DNA from: Acidovorax benzenivorans | Lineage (GTDB): Bacteria; Pseudomonadota; Gammaproteobacteria; Burkholderiales; Burkholderiaceae_C | Assembly: GCF_028680575.1 (NCBI RefSeq) | Contig: NZ_JAPCKI010000017.1 | Location: 1-64,000, forward strand | Length of the DNA: 64,000 nucleotides | Reading direction: 5' to 3' | In this document: piece by piece, positions 13,029-21,003 of the stretch | Layout of the letters: each line of letters begins with the position of its first letter | How positions within the stretch are numbered: position 1 is the first letter of the stretch | Program-made: the position numbers and the translations under genes | The notes under the pieces: generated by a model | Databases searched by the model: none | What the model was told of the DNA's origin: nothing | The model's input: only the letters and a program-made list of their open reading frames with translations

Positions 13029-13820
13029 TTACGGGGCTACGCTGGGTGTCTCCTCCCAGGGCAACCGTGCAAACAGGTGTTGCCAGTCGGCGCTGGGCAG
13101 AACGGAGGAAATGTCGGCGGGGTCGTGCCCACCGCCCCAGCCCGCAGGTCCTGGCCATTGCAGCCCGCTGTCAAACGCCATCGCAACGCCCGACACCGGG
13201 TGGGGCACTGTCAGCTGCCAGGCATGCAGCCACAGCCTTTGTTGCCCCAGCCGCTCGGCCCACCAGCGGTTGAGGGGGCCTTTGCCGTGTGTGGCGTCGC
13301 CGATGATGGGGTGCGCCAGGTGCTTCAAATGGCGGCGGATCTGGTGCCGCCGCCCGGTGGTGGGGAGGGCCTCGACCAGCGAGGCGCGCGTGGTGGCAAA
13401 ACGCGCATCGCAGGCCTCGGGCAGCGTGAGCTGCGCCAGGCGCCGAAAGCGCGTGTGGGCTTCCTGCACGGCCGCATCGGCAGGGGCGTCGTCGGGTTTG
13501 AGCGCATGGTCCACCTCAATGGCCTCGGGTGCCCAGCCGCGCACCATGGCCAGGTAGCGCTTGCGCGTGGCGCCGTGCTCAAAGGCTTGCGACAGAGCGC
13601 GTGCCGCATCGCTGTGGAGCGCCATCACCAGCACGCCGCAGGTGCCCTTGTCCAGCCGGTGCACGGGGAACACATGTTGGCCCAACTGGTCGCGCAGCGT
13701 CTGCATCACAAACCGTGTTTCGCCCGCGTCCAGCCCCGTGCGGTGCACCAGCCAGCCCGCAGGCTTGTAGACGGCCACCATGTGCTCGTCGCGCCAGAGG
13801 ATGTGCAGGGGATGGTGCAT
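13029..13820 (-). CDS. truC: tRNA pseudouridine synthase C (RluA family)
   Basis: A 263-residue RluA-family pseudouridine synthase. The catalytic motif HRLDKGTCG carries Asp57, and the later motifs RRHQIRRHLKH and HPIIGDATHGKG are intact. The length and the N-terminal VYKPAGWLVHR fit TruC, which modifies U65 of tRNA-Asp, better than the longer RluC/RluD proteins with S4 domains. The ATG at 13820 excludes a Pro/Ser-rich upstream extension. Transcribed toward the nitronate monooxygenase gene and divergent from the ankyrin gene. Confidence 0.78.
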   Translation of the reverse strand: MHHPLHILWRDEHMVAVYKPAGWLVHRTGLDAGETRFVMQTLRDQLGQHVFPVHRLDKGTCGVLVMALHSDAARALSQAFEHGATRKRYLAMVRGWAPEAIEVDHALKPDDAPADAAVQEAHTRFRRLAQLTLPEACDARFATTRASLVEALPTTGRRHQIRRHLKHLAHPIIGDATHGKGPLNRWWAERLGQQRLWLHAWQLTVPHPVSGVAMAFDSGLQWPGPAGWGGGHDPADISSVLPSADWQHLFARLPWEETPSVAP

Positions 13821-13935
13821 GAAAGAAGGCGCGGCCGCCGGGGAAGGCAGGGAACGATAAGGGAAGGCGCGGATTGTGCCGCACGCGCTGCTGCCTACAC
13901 TGGCCTGGCTCAACCCCCACAAAGGATGCCCCGGT

Positions 13936-14271
13936 ATGTCCGCTGGAGACTGGAAAGACATGTACGCAGCAGCCGTGGCGGGCGACCTGGCGCTGGTGCA
14001 CCACCACATCAGCGCGGGCGTCAACCCCAACTACCAGCATCCCGAGATTTTGTGCACGCCGCTGGTGGCGAGTCTGATCCACGGCCACAGCGCCATCGCG
14101 CACTACCTGCTGGCGCATGGGGCGGACCCAGAGCTCAAGTCCGACTTTGATGACATGACGCCCCTGCAGGCTGCCCGGCGCCATCAGCGCAGCGAGTTCA
14201 TTGCGCTGCTGCAAGCGCAGGGCGCCAAGGACGAGAAAAAACCGTTCTGGTGGCGCTGGTTGCCAATCTAG
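13936..14271 (+). CDS. small ankyrin-repeat protein
   Basis: A 111-residue protein with about three ankyrin repeats. Characteristic pieces are YAAAVAGDLALVHHHISAGVNPN, TPLVASLIHGHSAIAHYLLAHGADPE and TPLQAARRHQRSEFIALLQAQGA. Starting at the ATG at 13936, with AAAGGA about ten bases upstream, gives a protein that begins directly in the first repeat. No signal peptide is visible, so it is likely a cytoplasmic protein-protein interaction module. The partner is unknown. It converges on the TerB gene. Confidence 0.75.
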   Translation: MSAGDWKDMYAAAVAGDLALVHHHISAGVNPNYQHPEILCTPLVASLIHGHSAIAHYLLAHGADPELKSDFDDMTPLQAARRHQRSEFIALLQAQGAKDEKKPFWWRWLPI

Positions 14272-14361
14272 ACTCCCCCCTGAGTCGCTTCGCGCCTCCG
14301 TGCCGTCGCCCGTGCGGCGGGGGGGCCTTGCACGGCGGCACTGGCCTGGGCCACGCCAGTT
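14272..14361. repeat. GC-rich intergenic element of the 'CCCCCCTGAGTCGCTTCGCG' type
   Basis: Between the two convergent genes lies a C-run followed by CTGAGTCGCTTCGCG, then a GCGGGGGGG stretch and GGCACTGGCCTGGGCC. This resembles a short dispersed element that I recall from Acidovorax-type genomes. Only one copy is seen in the window, so calling it a repeat rests on recollection and not on comparison here. It can fold into GC-rich hairpins and may terminate transcription. Confidence 0.35.
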
Positions 14362-14841
14362 TCAGCGAGGTGTTTGGAAAGGTTGCGCCGCTTCTTTCGC
14401 CCGCATCTTGGCGGCGATGTACTCGCCGTGCGTCACATGCAGCAACCCGGCCACCTTGCTGATGGTGTGGTTCTCGTTGGCGTCGATGTGGGCGTCGGCA
14501 TAGGCCACCTGCCACATGGCTTCGACCAGCTGGATCTTCTGGTCCTGGGTGAAGTGCTCGTTCAGGCTGCTGGTAAAGCGCTGGTAGTCGTAGGCCGTTT
14601 TGGACGTGGTCACGGCCAGCTCCAGCAGGCGCTCCAGCTCATCGTCGCTCAGCGCAAATTTGCTGCGCAGCGCGGTCACCATGGTGGTGCGCTCGGCCTC
14701 GTCCATCGATGATTCGGACCGGACCACCTCCACCAGCAGCACGGCGGCTGCCAGTTGCACGGCATGCGCACGCGCGGTGGGCGACTGGGAGGGCGTGGGC
14801 TGCGTGAAGCTGTCAAACAGGTCTTTGAGGGTTCGGAACAT
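14362..14841 (-). CDS. TerB-family tellurite-resistance-like protein
   Basis: A 159-residue all-helical protein matching the TerB fold. Its two related halves are visible as AAVLLVEVVRSESSMDEAERTTM (about 33-55) and MWQVAYADAHIDANENHTISKVAGLL (about 110-136), each with conserved acidic metal-site residues. The ATG at 14841 is used because the longer frame runs into a Pro-rich non-family extension. TerB domains occur in envelope-stress and tellurite systems, but no other ter genes are nearby. It is divergent from the DHH gene. Confidence 0.8.
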   Translation of the reverse strand: MFRTLKDLFDSFTQPTPSQSPTARAHAVQLAAAVLLVEVVRSESSMDEAERTTMVTALRSKFALSDDELERLLELAVTTSKTAYDYQRFTSSLNEHFTQDQKIQLVEAMWQVAYADAHIDANENHTISKVAGLLHVTHGEYIAAKMRAKEAAQPFQTPR

Positions 14842-14969
14842 CGGGTGCTTTTCGGTGTGCGGAGCGGATGGAGGTGGATGTGTGGCCGGGCCGGTTGGTT
14901 CCCGCAGGGCGCTCTTGCTGCGCACTTCGCGCTCGGTGCGACCTGCGCCCCCGGCGACAATCGGGGGGC

Positions 14970-15887
14970 ATGACGAAGAAAACCATACTCCCCCTGCAAC
15001 TGCTGGTTGCCCCCGACAAGAACGACCCTGCGCCGCTGATCCTCTACCACGGGCGCAATTGCCCTGATGGCTTTGGCGCGGCGCTGGCAGCATGGCTGTA
15101 CTACGGCGACCAGGCCGAATACGTGGGGCTGGACCACGGCGATGTCAAGTCCGTGGACGACCTGCCGCCCCTGCAAGGCCGCGCGGTCTACATCCTGGAC
15201 TTCTCGTTTGCCACCGAGGTGATGGCGGCCATCGACGAGCGCGCTGCCAAGCTGGTGATGCTGGACCACCACAAGAGCGCTGCCGAAAAGCTCACTGGCT
15301 TTGCCTGCCGCTGCGGTGTGGTGCACTTCGACATGAACAAGTCGGGTGCGCGCCTGGCGTGGGAGTTCTTTCACCCGCACGCACCCATCCCCGCGCTGCT
15401 GAAGTACGTGGAAGACCGCGACATCTGGAAGTGGGAGTTTGCCGAGAGCGCCGCGTTTCTGTCGGCTCTGGACATGGAAGAGCAAGGCTTTGCGCGCTGG
15501 CGCGAGATTGCCGACTTCACGCCCGAGCAGCTTCAACAGTTCATGGTGCGCGGCGAGGCCATGGACGAGAAGTACCGCAAGCTCTGCGCCGACATTGCCG
15601 AAGGCGCGCAGCCACTGGTGTTCAACGGCATTGCGGGCCTGATGGTCAATGCCCCCGGCATGTTCCACAGCCTGGTGGGTGACATCCTCTCGGCCAAAAC
15701 GGGCACCTTTGCACTGATGTGGAGTGCGGGCGACAAGGGCGTGAAGGTGGGGCTGCGCGCGCAGCGCAACTTTGACTGCATTGCCTTGGCCGAAAGCATG
15801 GGCGGCGGCGGCCATGCGCAGGCCTGTGGTTTCAAGATGAAGGTGGAGCGCTTGCCCGAGCTGCTCACGGGCACGTTCAATGCCTGA
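14970..15887 (+). CDS. DHH-family phosphoesterase
   Basis: A 305-residue DHH/DHHA1 protein. Motifs are YHGRNCPDGFGAA (His27, Asp33), ILDFSF, and the name-giving LDHHKSA at about 99-103. A C-terminal DHHA1 piece, GGGGHAQACGF, binds the substrate phosphate. Members are Mn-dependent oligoribonucleotide/pAp phosphatases or RecJ-like enzymes; this size fits a small-substrate enzyme, not RecJ. The ATG at 14970 follows GGGGGGC and precedes the first conserved strand. The substrate is unknown. Confidence 0.82.
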   Translation: MTKKTILPLQLLVAPDKNDPAPLILYHGRNCPDGFGAALAAWLYYGDQAEYVGLDHGDVKSVDDLPPLQGRAVYILDFSFATEVMAAIDERAAKLVMLDHHKSAAEKLTGFACRCGVVHFDMNKSGARLAWEFFHPHAPIPALLKYVEDRDIWKWEFAESAAFLSALDMEEQGFARWREIADFTPEQLQQFMVRGEAMDEKYRKLCADIAEGAQPLVFNGIAGLMVNAPGMFHSLVGDILSAKTGTFALMWSAGDKGVKVGLRAQRNFDCIALAESMGGGGHAQACGFKMKVERLPELLTGTFNA

Positions 15888-15904
15888 TGTAACGATGAAT
15901 TTTG

Positions 15905-15966
15905 AATGAAAATGGCTGCTACCGCTTTGTGGATAAGCGCTGGCAGCTATCAAAATAGTAGTTTCT
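15905..15966. repeat. dispersed intergenic repeat, copy 1
   Basis: Contains TTGTGGATAAGCGC, then AGCTATCAAAATAGTAG. It is the best-preserved copy of an element seen repeatedly in gaps of this window. It lies between the convergent DHH and MFS genes. The TGGATAAGCGC core and the AGCTAT box about seven bases later are shared with the other copies. Confidence 0.75.
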
Positions 15967-15985
15967 GAGTTCGGCGGGGCGCGGC

Positions 15986-17281
15986 CTACTGTGCTGGGCC
16001 AGTCGCTTGCGCCGCCTCTTCAAACCGGTCCACCTTGCGCAGCTGCTGGAACGCCAACATCCAGCCTCCCACCACACCCAGCGTGCACAGGCCGCCCACC
16101 ACGGCGGCGGGCACCACGCCAAACCACGATGCGCTGGTGCCCGCGCGAAACTCGCCCAGTTCGTTGGACGAGCCGATGAACAACATGTTCACCGCGTTCA
16201 CCCGTCCGCGCATGGTGTCGGGCGTGGAGAACTGCACCAGCGCGCCTCGGATGTACACGCTCACCATGTCGGCCGCGCCCGCCACCAGCAGCGCCGCAAA
16301 CGACAGCCAGAACAGCGTGGACAGCGCAAACACCAGGTTGGCCACGCCAAACACCGCCACGGCGATGAACATGGTGCGGCCCACGTGGCGGTTGAAGGGC
16401 CGCATGCTCAGGTACAGCCCGGCGCTGACTTCACCCACGGCCATGGCGCTGCGCAGCGCGCCCAGGCCTGCCGGGCCCACATGCAGCACTTCTTGCGCAT
16501 AGATGGGCAGCAGCGCCACCACGCCACCCAGCAACACGGCAAACAAGTCCAGCGAAATGGTGCCCAAAATGATTGGCCGCGTGCGGATGAAGGTGATGCC
16601 CGCGCCAAAGCGCTCGAACATCGTGCCCTGCATGGGGCCGGGCGCCGTGGCATGGGCCACCACCACGCGCAGCAGCAGTGCCACGCCCAGCACAAAACAC
16701 GCGCAGCAGATGGCATAGGTCAGCTCGCCACCGCCCAGTGCGTACAGCAGCCCGCCCAGCAGCGGCCCGCCAATGCTGGCCACACGCATCAGCATGCTGT
16801 TGGCGGCAATGGCCTGCGCCAGCTGGGCGCGCGGCACGATCTGCGGCAACAGGCTCTGCATGGCCGGGCCCGAAAAAGCGCGTGCACAGCCATACAGCAC
16901 CAGCACGGCATAGATGCCCGCCACACCGCTGCTGCCGTGGCCGGACAGCCACCAGAGCAGGGCGCTGCACACCGCGCCCACTGACCAGGCGATTGCCAGG
17001 ATGCGCTTGCGGTCAAAGCGGTCGATCAGGTCGCCCGCTGGCAGTAGCAGGGCCAGCATGGGCAGAAACTGCGCCAGTCCCACATAGGCCAATGCCAGCG
17101 GCTGCCGCGTCAGGTCGTACACCTGCCAGGCCACCACCACGGCCTGTACCTGGGTGGCCACCACGGCCACCACGCGGGCGATCAGAAACGAAACAAAACC
17201 GGAGTGGCGGTAGACGCTTTCGGGCGTGGCGCCGGCATCAGGTGCGGGTGGTGCGGAGGGCGGGGCAGAAGGGGCTGTCAC
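15986..17281 (-). CDS. major facilitator superfamily transporter
   Basis: About 431 residues with twelve predicted transmembrane helices, resembling the EntS-like MFS_3 group. A conserved loop DRFDRKRIL lies between helices 2 and 3, and there is a duplicated hydrophobic pattern in the second half. Members export siderophores or other small molecules. The start is uncertain: the reading frame stays open upstream with no in-frame ATG near the first helix. I use a GTG at 17281, but a TTG at 17410 is possible. The substrate is unknown. Confidence 0.75.
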   Translation of the reverse strand: MTAPSAPPSAPPAPDAGATPESVYRHSGFVSFLIARVVAVVATQVQAVVVAWQVYDLTRQPLALAYVGLAQFLPMLALLLPAGDLIDRFDRKRILAIAWSVGAVCSALLWWLSGHGSSGVAGIYAVLVLYGCARAFSGPAMQSLLPQIVPRAQLAQAIAANSMLMRVASIGGPLLGGLLYALGGGELTYAICCACFVLGVALLLRVVVAHATAPGPMQGTMFERFGAGITFIRTRPIILGTISLDLFAVLLGGVVALLPIYAQEVLHVGPAGLGALRSAMAVGEVSAGLYLSMRPFNRHVGRTMFIAVAVFGVANLVFALSTLFWLSFAALLVAGAADMVSVYIRGALVQFSTPDTMRGRVNAVNMLFIGSSNELGEFRAGTSASWFGVVPAAVVGGLCTLGVVGGWMLAFQQLRKVDRFEEAAQATGPAQ

Positions 17282-17481
17282 AGAGCGGGGCGAGGCAAGA
17301 GGTTGGCGGAGAAAGCAGAAAACCAGAGCACAGAAGCGAGGGGTGCAGCTGCCAAAGTGCAGTTTGCAGGGAGCCCTGGGCGGCCGATGCGAATCGGTGC
17401 GCAAAGGCAAGCAACCGCAAGCAAAGGCAAGCGGGCGATGCTATCGGTTTCGGGCCATGTCTGCTGAGCGTGCGGCGCCGC

Positions 17482-17985
17482 TCAACGCGTGCGCCGGTGC
17501 CGGTAGTCCCACGGCGCCAGGGGCCGCTTCTGTGACCACAACCCTGTTGCGTTGCTGCGTGCCTGGCGCTGCAATGTCACCAACTGCGGCCGGGATTCGG
17601 CGTAGGGTGTGTACACCCAGGCCAGGCCCGCGCGCACCTGGGCGGTGGCCACATCGGTGCTGCCGCAGCGCACATGGGCCACCGTGCGACCGTAGCTGTC
17701 TTCGTCCACCGGCTGCAAGGTGGCGCGCTGCCTGAAGCACAGCCGCGCCAGGTTCTGCCGCGACTTCTGTCCAAAGGCCTGGCGCGACTCAGGCGCATCG
17801 ATGGCGGCAATGCGCACCTTCACCTGCTGGTAGGCACCGGGCGCACCGCAGCGGGCAGTGAGGGTATCGCCGTCGCTGATGGCGACGACGAGGCAGAGCA
17901 GGGAAGCAAGGGGCACGGCAGAAGGGGGGGGTGAGACGGGCAGTGAAAGGTGCGGAAGATGGCAGGTGACGGTTTTTTGTGTCAA
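17482..17985 (-). CDS. secreted thermonuclease-family (SNase) protein
   Basis: About 167 residues. A hydrophobic segment (AVPLASLLCLVVA) is followed by the SNase core: DGDTLTARC, VRIAAIDAPES with the catalytic Arg, then EDSYGRTVAHV and a C-terminal AWVY. The family hydrolyses DNA and RNA with Ca2+, and the signal-like N-terminus suggests export. No ATG is available; a TTG at 17985 at the edge of a dispersed repeat gives the frame listed, so the true start is unsettled. Same direction as, and upstream of, the MFS gene. Confidence 0.72.
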   Translation of the reverse strand: MTQKTVTCHLPHLSLPVSPPPSAVPLASLLCLVVAISDGDTLTARCGAPGAYQQVKVRIAAIDAPESRQAFGQKSRQNLARLCFRQRATLQPVDEDSYGRTVAHVRCGSTDVATAQVRAGLAWVYTPYAESRPQLVTLQRQARSNATGLWSQKRPLAPWDYRHRRTR

Positions 17986-17987
17986 AT

Positions 17988-18046
17988 TGCCTCTTTGTGC
18001 TTGATGGATAAGCGCGAATAGCTATCAATAGTGTAGCATTTTGAGG
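17988..18046. repeat. dispersed intergenic repeat, copy 2
   Basis: Contains CTTGATGGATAAGCGCGAATAGCTATCAATAGTGTAGC, matching the core of copy 1. It lies in the divergent gap between the SNase gene and the DUF2242 lipoprotein gene. It abuts or supplies the start region of the SNase frame. Confidence 0.75.
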
Positions 18047-18330
18047 GGCGACCTCTGCGGGCTGCTGCAAATTGACATCTTGAAGCGTGCGATGCCCGAA
18101 ATGGTGTGCAGGGCGCGCCTGCAGGGGGGCTGTTGCCGCCGCGCCTTCGGCCCTTCCATGCGAAAGGGCGTTGTGCCGGGCCGGGCGAGGGGCTTTTTAG
18201 AATCAGCGGGAACCGGGTTTGGTGCAGACTGTCAGAACTCCATGGCAGCAGTCCCGCGATGGCGACTGGAAATGCCCCCGCAATGACGATTTTCTTGATG
18301 ATGTTGATGACCCCGAAGGAGTGCCCACCC

Positions 18331-18909
18331 TTGCGTTTCCGCCTTTTCCCGACCCGTTTCACTGTTCGTTCTGGCGTTGCTGCAGGTGGCGTGGCCCTGG
18401 CCGTGTTGTTGGCTGGCTGTGCGAGCACCACGCCCAAGACGTTTGGGGTGCAGGAAAGTTTTGGTTCGGTGGCCACCTACTCGCGCCTGTTTGACGCCAC
18501 GCCCCAGCAGACGTGCGAGGCATCGCGCCGCGCGCTGCTGAGTCAGGGCTTCATCATCTCCACCCACCAGCCGGAGATGGTGGAGGGTAAAAAAAGCTTT
18601 CAGCCCGAAGCCGAATCGCACCTGCAGATGGTGGTGCGCGTGGTGTGTGTGCCCGAGGCCAATGACGGCAAGGTCAGCCTGGGCTTTGTGACGGCGCTGC
18701 AGGACACCTATGCCCTGCGCAAGACCAACAACTCCGCCAGCTTGGGGGTGGGCGCCATCGGCTCGGTGTCGCTGCCGGTGTCTTCCAGCAGCGAATCGCT
18801 GGTCAAAGTGGGCAGCGAGACCATCTCCAAGGACACGTTCTACGAGAGCTTCTTCGACCTGGTCAAACGCTATCTCGTGATAGACCAGGCGCAAGCCATC
18901 GGCGGCTGA
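18331..18909 (+). CDS. DUF2242-type lipoprotein
   Basis: A lipoprotein with a basic N-terminus, a hydrophobic stretch and the lipobox LLAGCAS, so the mature protein is lipid-anchored in the envelope. The mature part matches my recollection of DUF2242; no enzymatic motif is seen. I choose the TTG at 18331 because GAAGGAG (18315-18321) sits at ideal spacing. An in-frame ATG at 18283 would add 16 residues but lacks such a site. About 192 residues. Its function is unknown. Confidence 0.68.
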   Translation: MRFRLFPTRFTVRSGVAAGGVALAVLLAGCASTTPKTFGVQESFGSVATYSRLFDATPQQTCEASRRALLSQGFIISTHQPEMVEGKKSFQPEAESHLQMVVRVVCVPEANDGKVSLGFVTALQDTYALRKTNNSASLGVGAIGSVSLPVSSSSESLVKVGSETISKDTFYESFFDLVKRYLVIDQAQAIGG

Positions 18910-18988
18910 CGTTGAAGGCCTGGGCGCTGGTTGCGGCGCCCTCTGCGGGCATGGAACGCGCGCTGCACCACGCCCCTGCCGCCCGTTT

Positions 18989-19537
18989 TTACTCAATGCG
19001 CCAGCGCACCACCTGCTCCCATCCCTGCGGCCAGTCGCCCAGGCCGCTGTCGGCATTGACGTGGCCCAGCGCGCCCAGCACCACATGCTCGGCGCTCCAG
19101 GCGTGCGCGCGCTGGGCTGAAAAAGCGGGGGTGGAATATGGGTCGCTGGTGCTGCTCATCAGCACCCGCCTTGGCAAGACGGGCAGGGCGGGCAGCGTCG
19201 GGGGCAGTGGGGCAAATCCCTTGGCATCTGCCGGAAAATTCGGCCCGTCGGGGTCTGGCACCGCCACCAGCAGCAGCGCATGCACGGGCCGGTGGTGGCG
19301 TGCGGCCCAGTGCACCGCCACCAGACAGCCCAGGCTGTGTGCCACCAGGATAGGGGGCTGGGGCGATGCGGCAATGGTGTCGTCCAGCGTGCGCACCCAG
19401 GTGTCGCAATCGGGGTGGTCCCAGTCTGCCTGCTGCACCCGCGCCACGCCCGCGTGCCGGGTTTGCCACAATGACTGCCAATGCTGGGGGCCCGAGTTGT
19501 AGATGCCCGGAATGAGCAAAACAGGTCGCGTCGTCAT
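18989..19537 (-). CDS. RBBP9/YdeN-family alpha/beta hydrolase
   Basis: A 182-residue small serine hydrolase. The N-terminal VLLIPGIYNSGPQHWQ is the family signature, the nucleophile elbow AHSLG lies around residue 70, and the late GALGHVNADSGLGDWPQG supplies the His. Families of this type include RBBP9-like esterases; the substrate is unknown. The ATG is at 19537. It is divergent from the AsnC regulator that begins at 19676. Confidence 0.82.
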   Translation of the reverse strand: MTTRPVLLIPGIYNSGPQHWQSLWQTRHAGVARVQQADWDHPDCDTWVRTLDDTIAASPQPPILVAHSLGCLVAVHWAARHHRPVHALLLVAVPDPDGPNFPADAKGFAPLPPTLPALPVLPRRVLMSSTSDPYSTPAFSAQRAHAWSAEHVVLGALGHVNADSGLGDWPQGWEQVVRWRIE

Positions 19538-19675
19538 CAAACTTCCTTGTTGTCAAAGCAGATCCATCACTGCCCGCCCACGATAGAAAACCGCCGTTGG
19601 TTCGACCAGTGGAAGCCATCGGAAATCGCCCGCCCAAACCTTGAAGTCATCGCAAAAGTCAAAGGAAGCATTGCA

Positions 19676-20113
19676 GTGGAACTGGACAAAAAAGACCGGC
19701 AGATCCTCATGGCCCTGCAGCACGATGCGCGGCAAAGCCTGTCGGCGCTGGGCAAGCAGATCGGCCTGTCTCAGCCTGCGATGAGCGAGCGTGTCAAAAA
19801 GCTCGAAGACGCGGGCGTGATTGCAGGCTACGCCGCCCGAATCAACCTGGCTGCCGTGGGCCTGGGCCTGCAGGCCGTGGTGCGGGTGCGCACCACGCAC
19901 GAACACATCCAGCGCTACGTCGAACTGTTTCAGACCATGCCGGAGGTGCTGGATGCTGTGCGGGTGACGGGTGAAGACTGTTTTGTAGTGCGCTGCGCGT
20001 TTGGCCAGCCGGCTGAACTGGAGCGCGTAGTGGATGCGCTCGCGGCGTTTGGCAGCGTGTCCACATCGCTGGTGCTGTCGCACCCGGTGAACAAGGTGGT
20101 GCCGCTGGGGTGA
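19676..20113 (+). CDS. Lrp/AsnC-family transcriptional regulator
   Basis: A 145-residue regulator. An N-terminal winged helix begins ELDKKDRQILMALQ with recognition helix LSQPAMSERVKKLEDAGVI, followed by an RAM ligand domain. The GTG at 19676 follows AAAGGAAGC at good spacing and places the first conserved Leu/Asp correctly; the upstream extension is not family-like. Such regulators respond to amino acids. The nearest divergent gene is the small hydrolase, a possible target. Confidence 0.85.
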   Translation: MELDKKDRQILMALQHDARQSLSALGKQIGLSQPAMSERVKKLEDAGVIAGYAARINLAAVGLGLQAVVRVRTTHEHIQRYVELFQTMPEVLDAVRVTGEDCFVVRCAFGQPAELERVVDALAAFGSVSTSLVLSHPVNKVVPLG

Positions 20114-20124
20114 GCCGCCTTGGT

Positions 20125-20188
20125 GCAAAAAATGCCGCTGGCGCTTGATGGATAAGCGCAAATAGCTATGAAAATAATAGCTATTGTC
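20125..20188. repeat. dispersed intergenic repeat, copy 3
   Basis: Contains GCTTGATGGATAAGCGCAAATAGCTATGAAAATAATAGCTATTG, with two AGCTAT boxes. It lies between two convergent frames. Its right end overlaps the last codons and the stop codon (TAG, 20181-20183) of the RibD/DHFR-like frame, so the repeat appears to provide that gene's C-terminus. Confidence 0.75.
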
Positions 20189-20737
20189 TCAATGCCGAAG
20201 CCTGTGGCACCTTGTACCTCAGCTCTGCAAAGATGCCGCCCAGCGTGGTGACCGATTGCAGGCGCAGCGCTGGTTGTTTGATCCGGCGCGGCAACAGCGG
20301 CGTGCCCGCACCCAGCGTGACGGGGGCCATCTGCACGATCAACTCATCGAGCAGGCCTGCGCCGTAAAACTGCCCCACCAGGTCACCCCCGCCCACGATC
20401 CACACATTGCGCCCCGCTGCGGCCTGCACCATGGCCCGGTGCACGGGCTGCACATTGCCGCGCACAAAGCGCACATCAGCGGCCGCAATGCTGCGCAGCG
20501 TGCGTGTGCTGAACACCCAGGTGGGCTGTGTGTAAGGCCAGGGCTGGCCTGCGTCGATGGCGTGTTGCAGCATCCATTCGTAGGTGTGCGATCCCATGGC
20601 CAGCGCGCCCACGTCGCGGATGAATGCCGGGTAGCTGGAGCCCTCGATCTCGCCAAACTGCAGCAGCCAGCCAAGGTCATGGTCGGGCGTGGCGAGGAAG
20701 CCGTCGAGGCTGGATGCGCCGTAGAACTGGGTGTCAT
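20181..20737 (-). pseudogene. RibD C-terminal/DHFR-like reductase, probably frameshifted after the start codon
   Basis: The body (about 185 codons) is a dihydrofolate-reductase/RibD-C-like reductase: FYGASSLDGFLATPDHDLGWL at the N-terminus, LAMGSHTYEWML, and the nucleotide-site IVGGGDLVGQFYGAGLLDEL. The only well-placed start, ATG 20735-20737 with GGAAGG seven bases upstream, is out of frame with this body. One added base just after the ATG would join them (Met-Thr-Pro-Gln-Phe-Tyr-Gly). In frame only a distant TTG at 20807 is available. Either a true frameshift or a base-call error. Confidence 0.6.
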
Positions 20738-20905
20738 GCGCTGTCCTTCCGATCGTTGTGCCAGCTGGGAAATGTGTCGATGGCTGGTGACAACGTACCG
20801 GCAGCAATGTCGCTCCACGCAGGCGTTGTACGCGACTTTCAACGCCGTTGAACTGTCTGTCCGCTCGCGTGTTCGCGCGAATAGCGTTTTAGATCGCTGA
20901 CGCGT

Positions 20906-20958
20906 CAATTTTCAAATTGTATTTGGACAATTAATGGTCGTATTTGACAATAATTGTC
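20906..20958. promoter_or_regulatory. promoter with palindromic operators ahead of the acyl-CoA cluster
   Basis: A perfect palindrome GACAATAATTGTC lies at 20946-20958. A related imperfect GACAATTAATGGTC starts 20 bases earlier, and CAATTTTCAAATTG lies at 20906-20919. TTGGAC (20923-20928) and GACAAT (20946-20951), 17 bases apart, could be -35 and -10 boxes, so the palindrome would overlap the -10. The regulator is unknown; the IclR protein of the cluster is a candidate. Confidence 0.5.
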
Positions 20959-21003
20959 GAAAAATTGAGACTGCATGCACCGCCACAGAGAGCCCATGCA
21001 GCC

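Noticed and set aside
11763..14150. A 795-codon open frame on the plus strand, running across the HD-GYP start, nitronate monooxygenase and truC.
   Set aside because: It lies antisense to three well-supported genes. In GC-rich DNA such long antisense frames arise from codon bias, and the translation is His/Gly/Arg-rich low complexity without domains.
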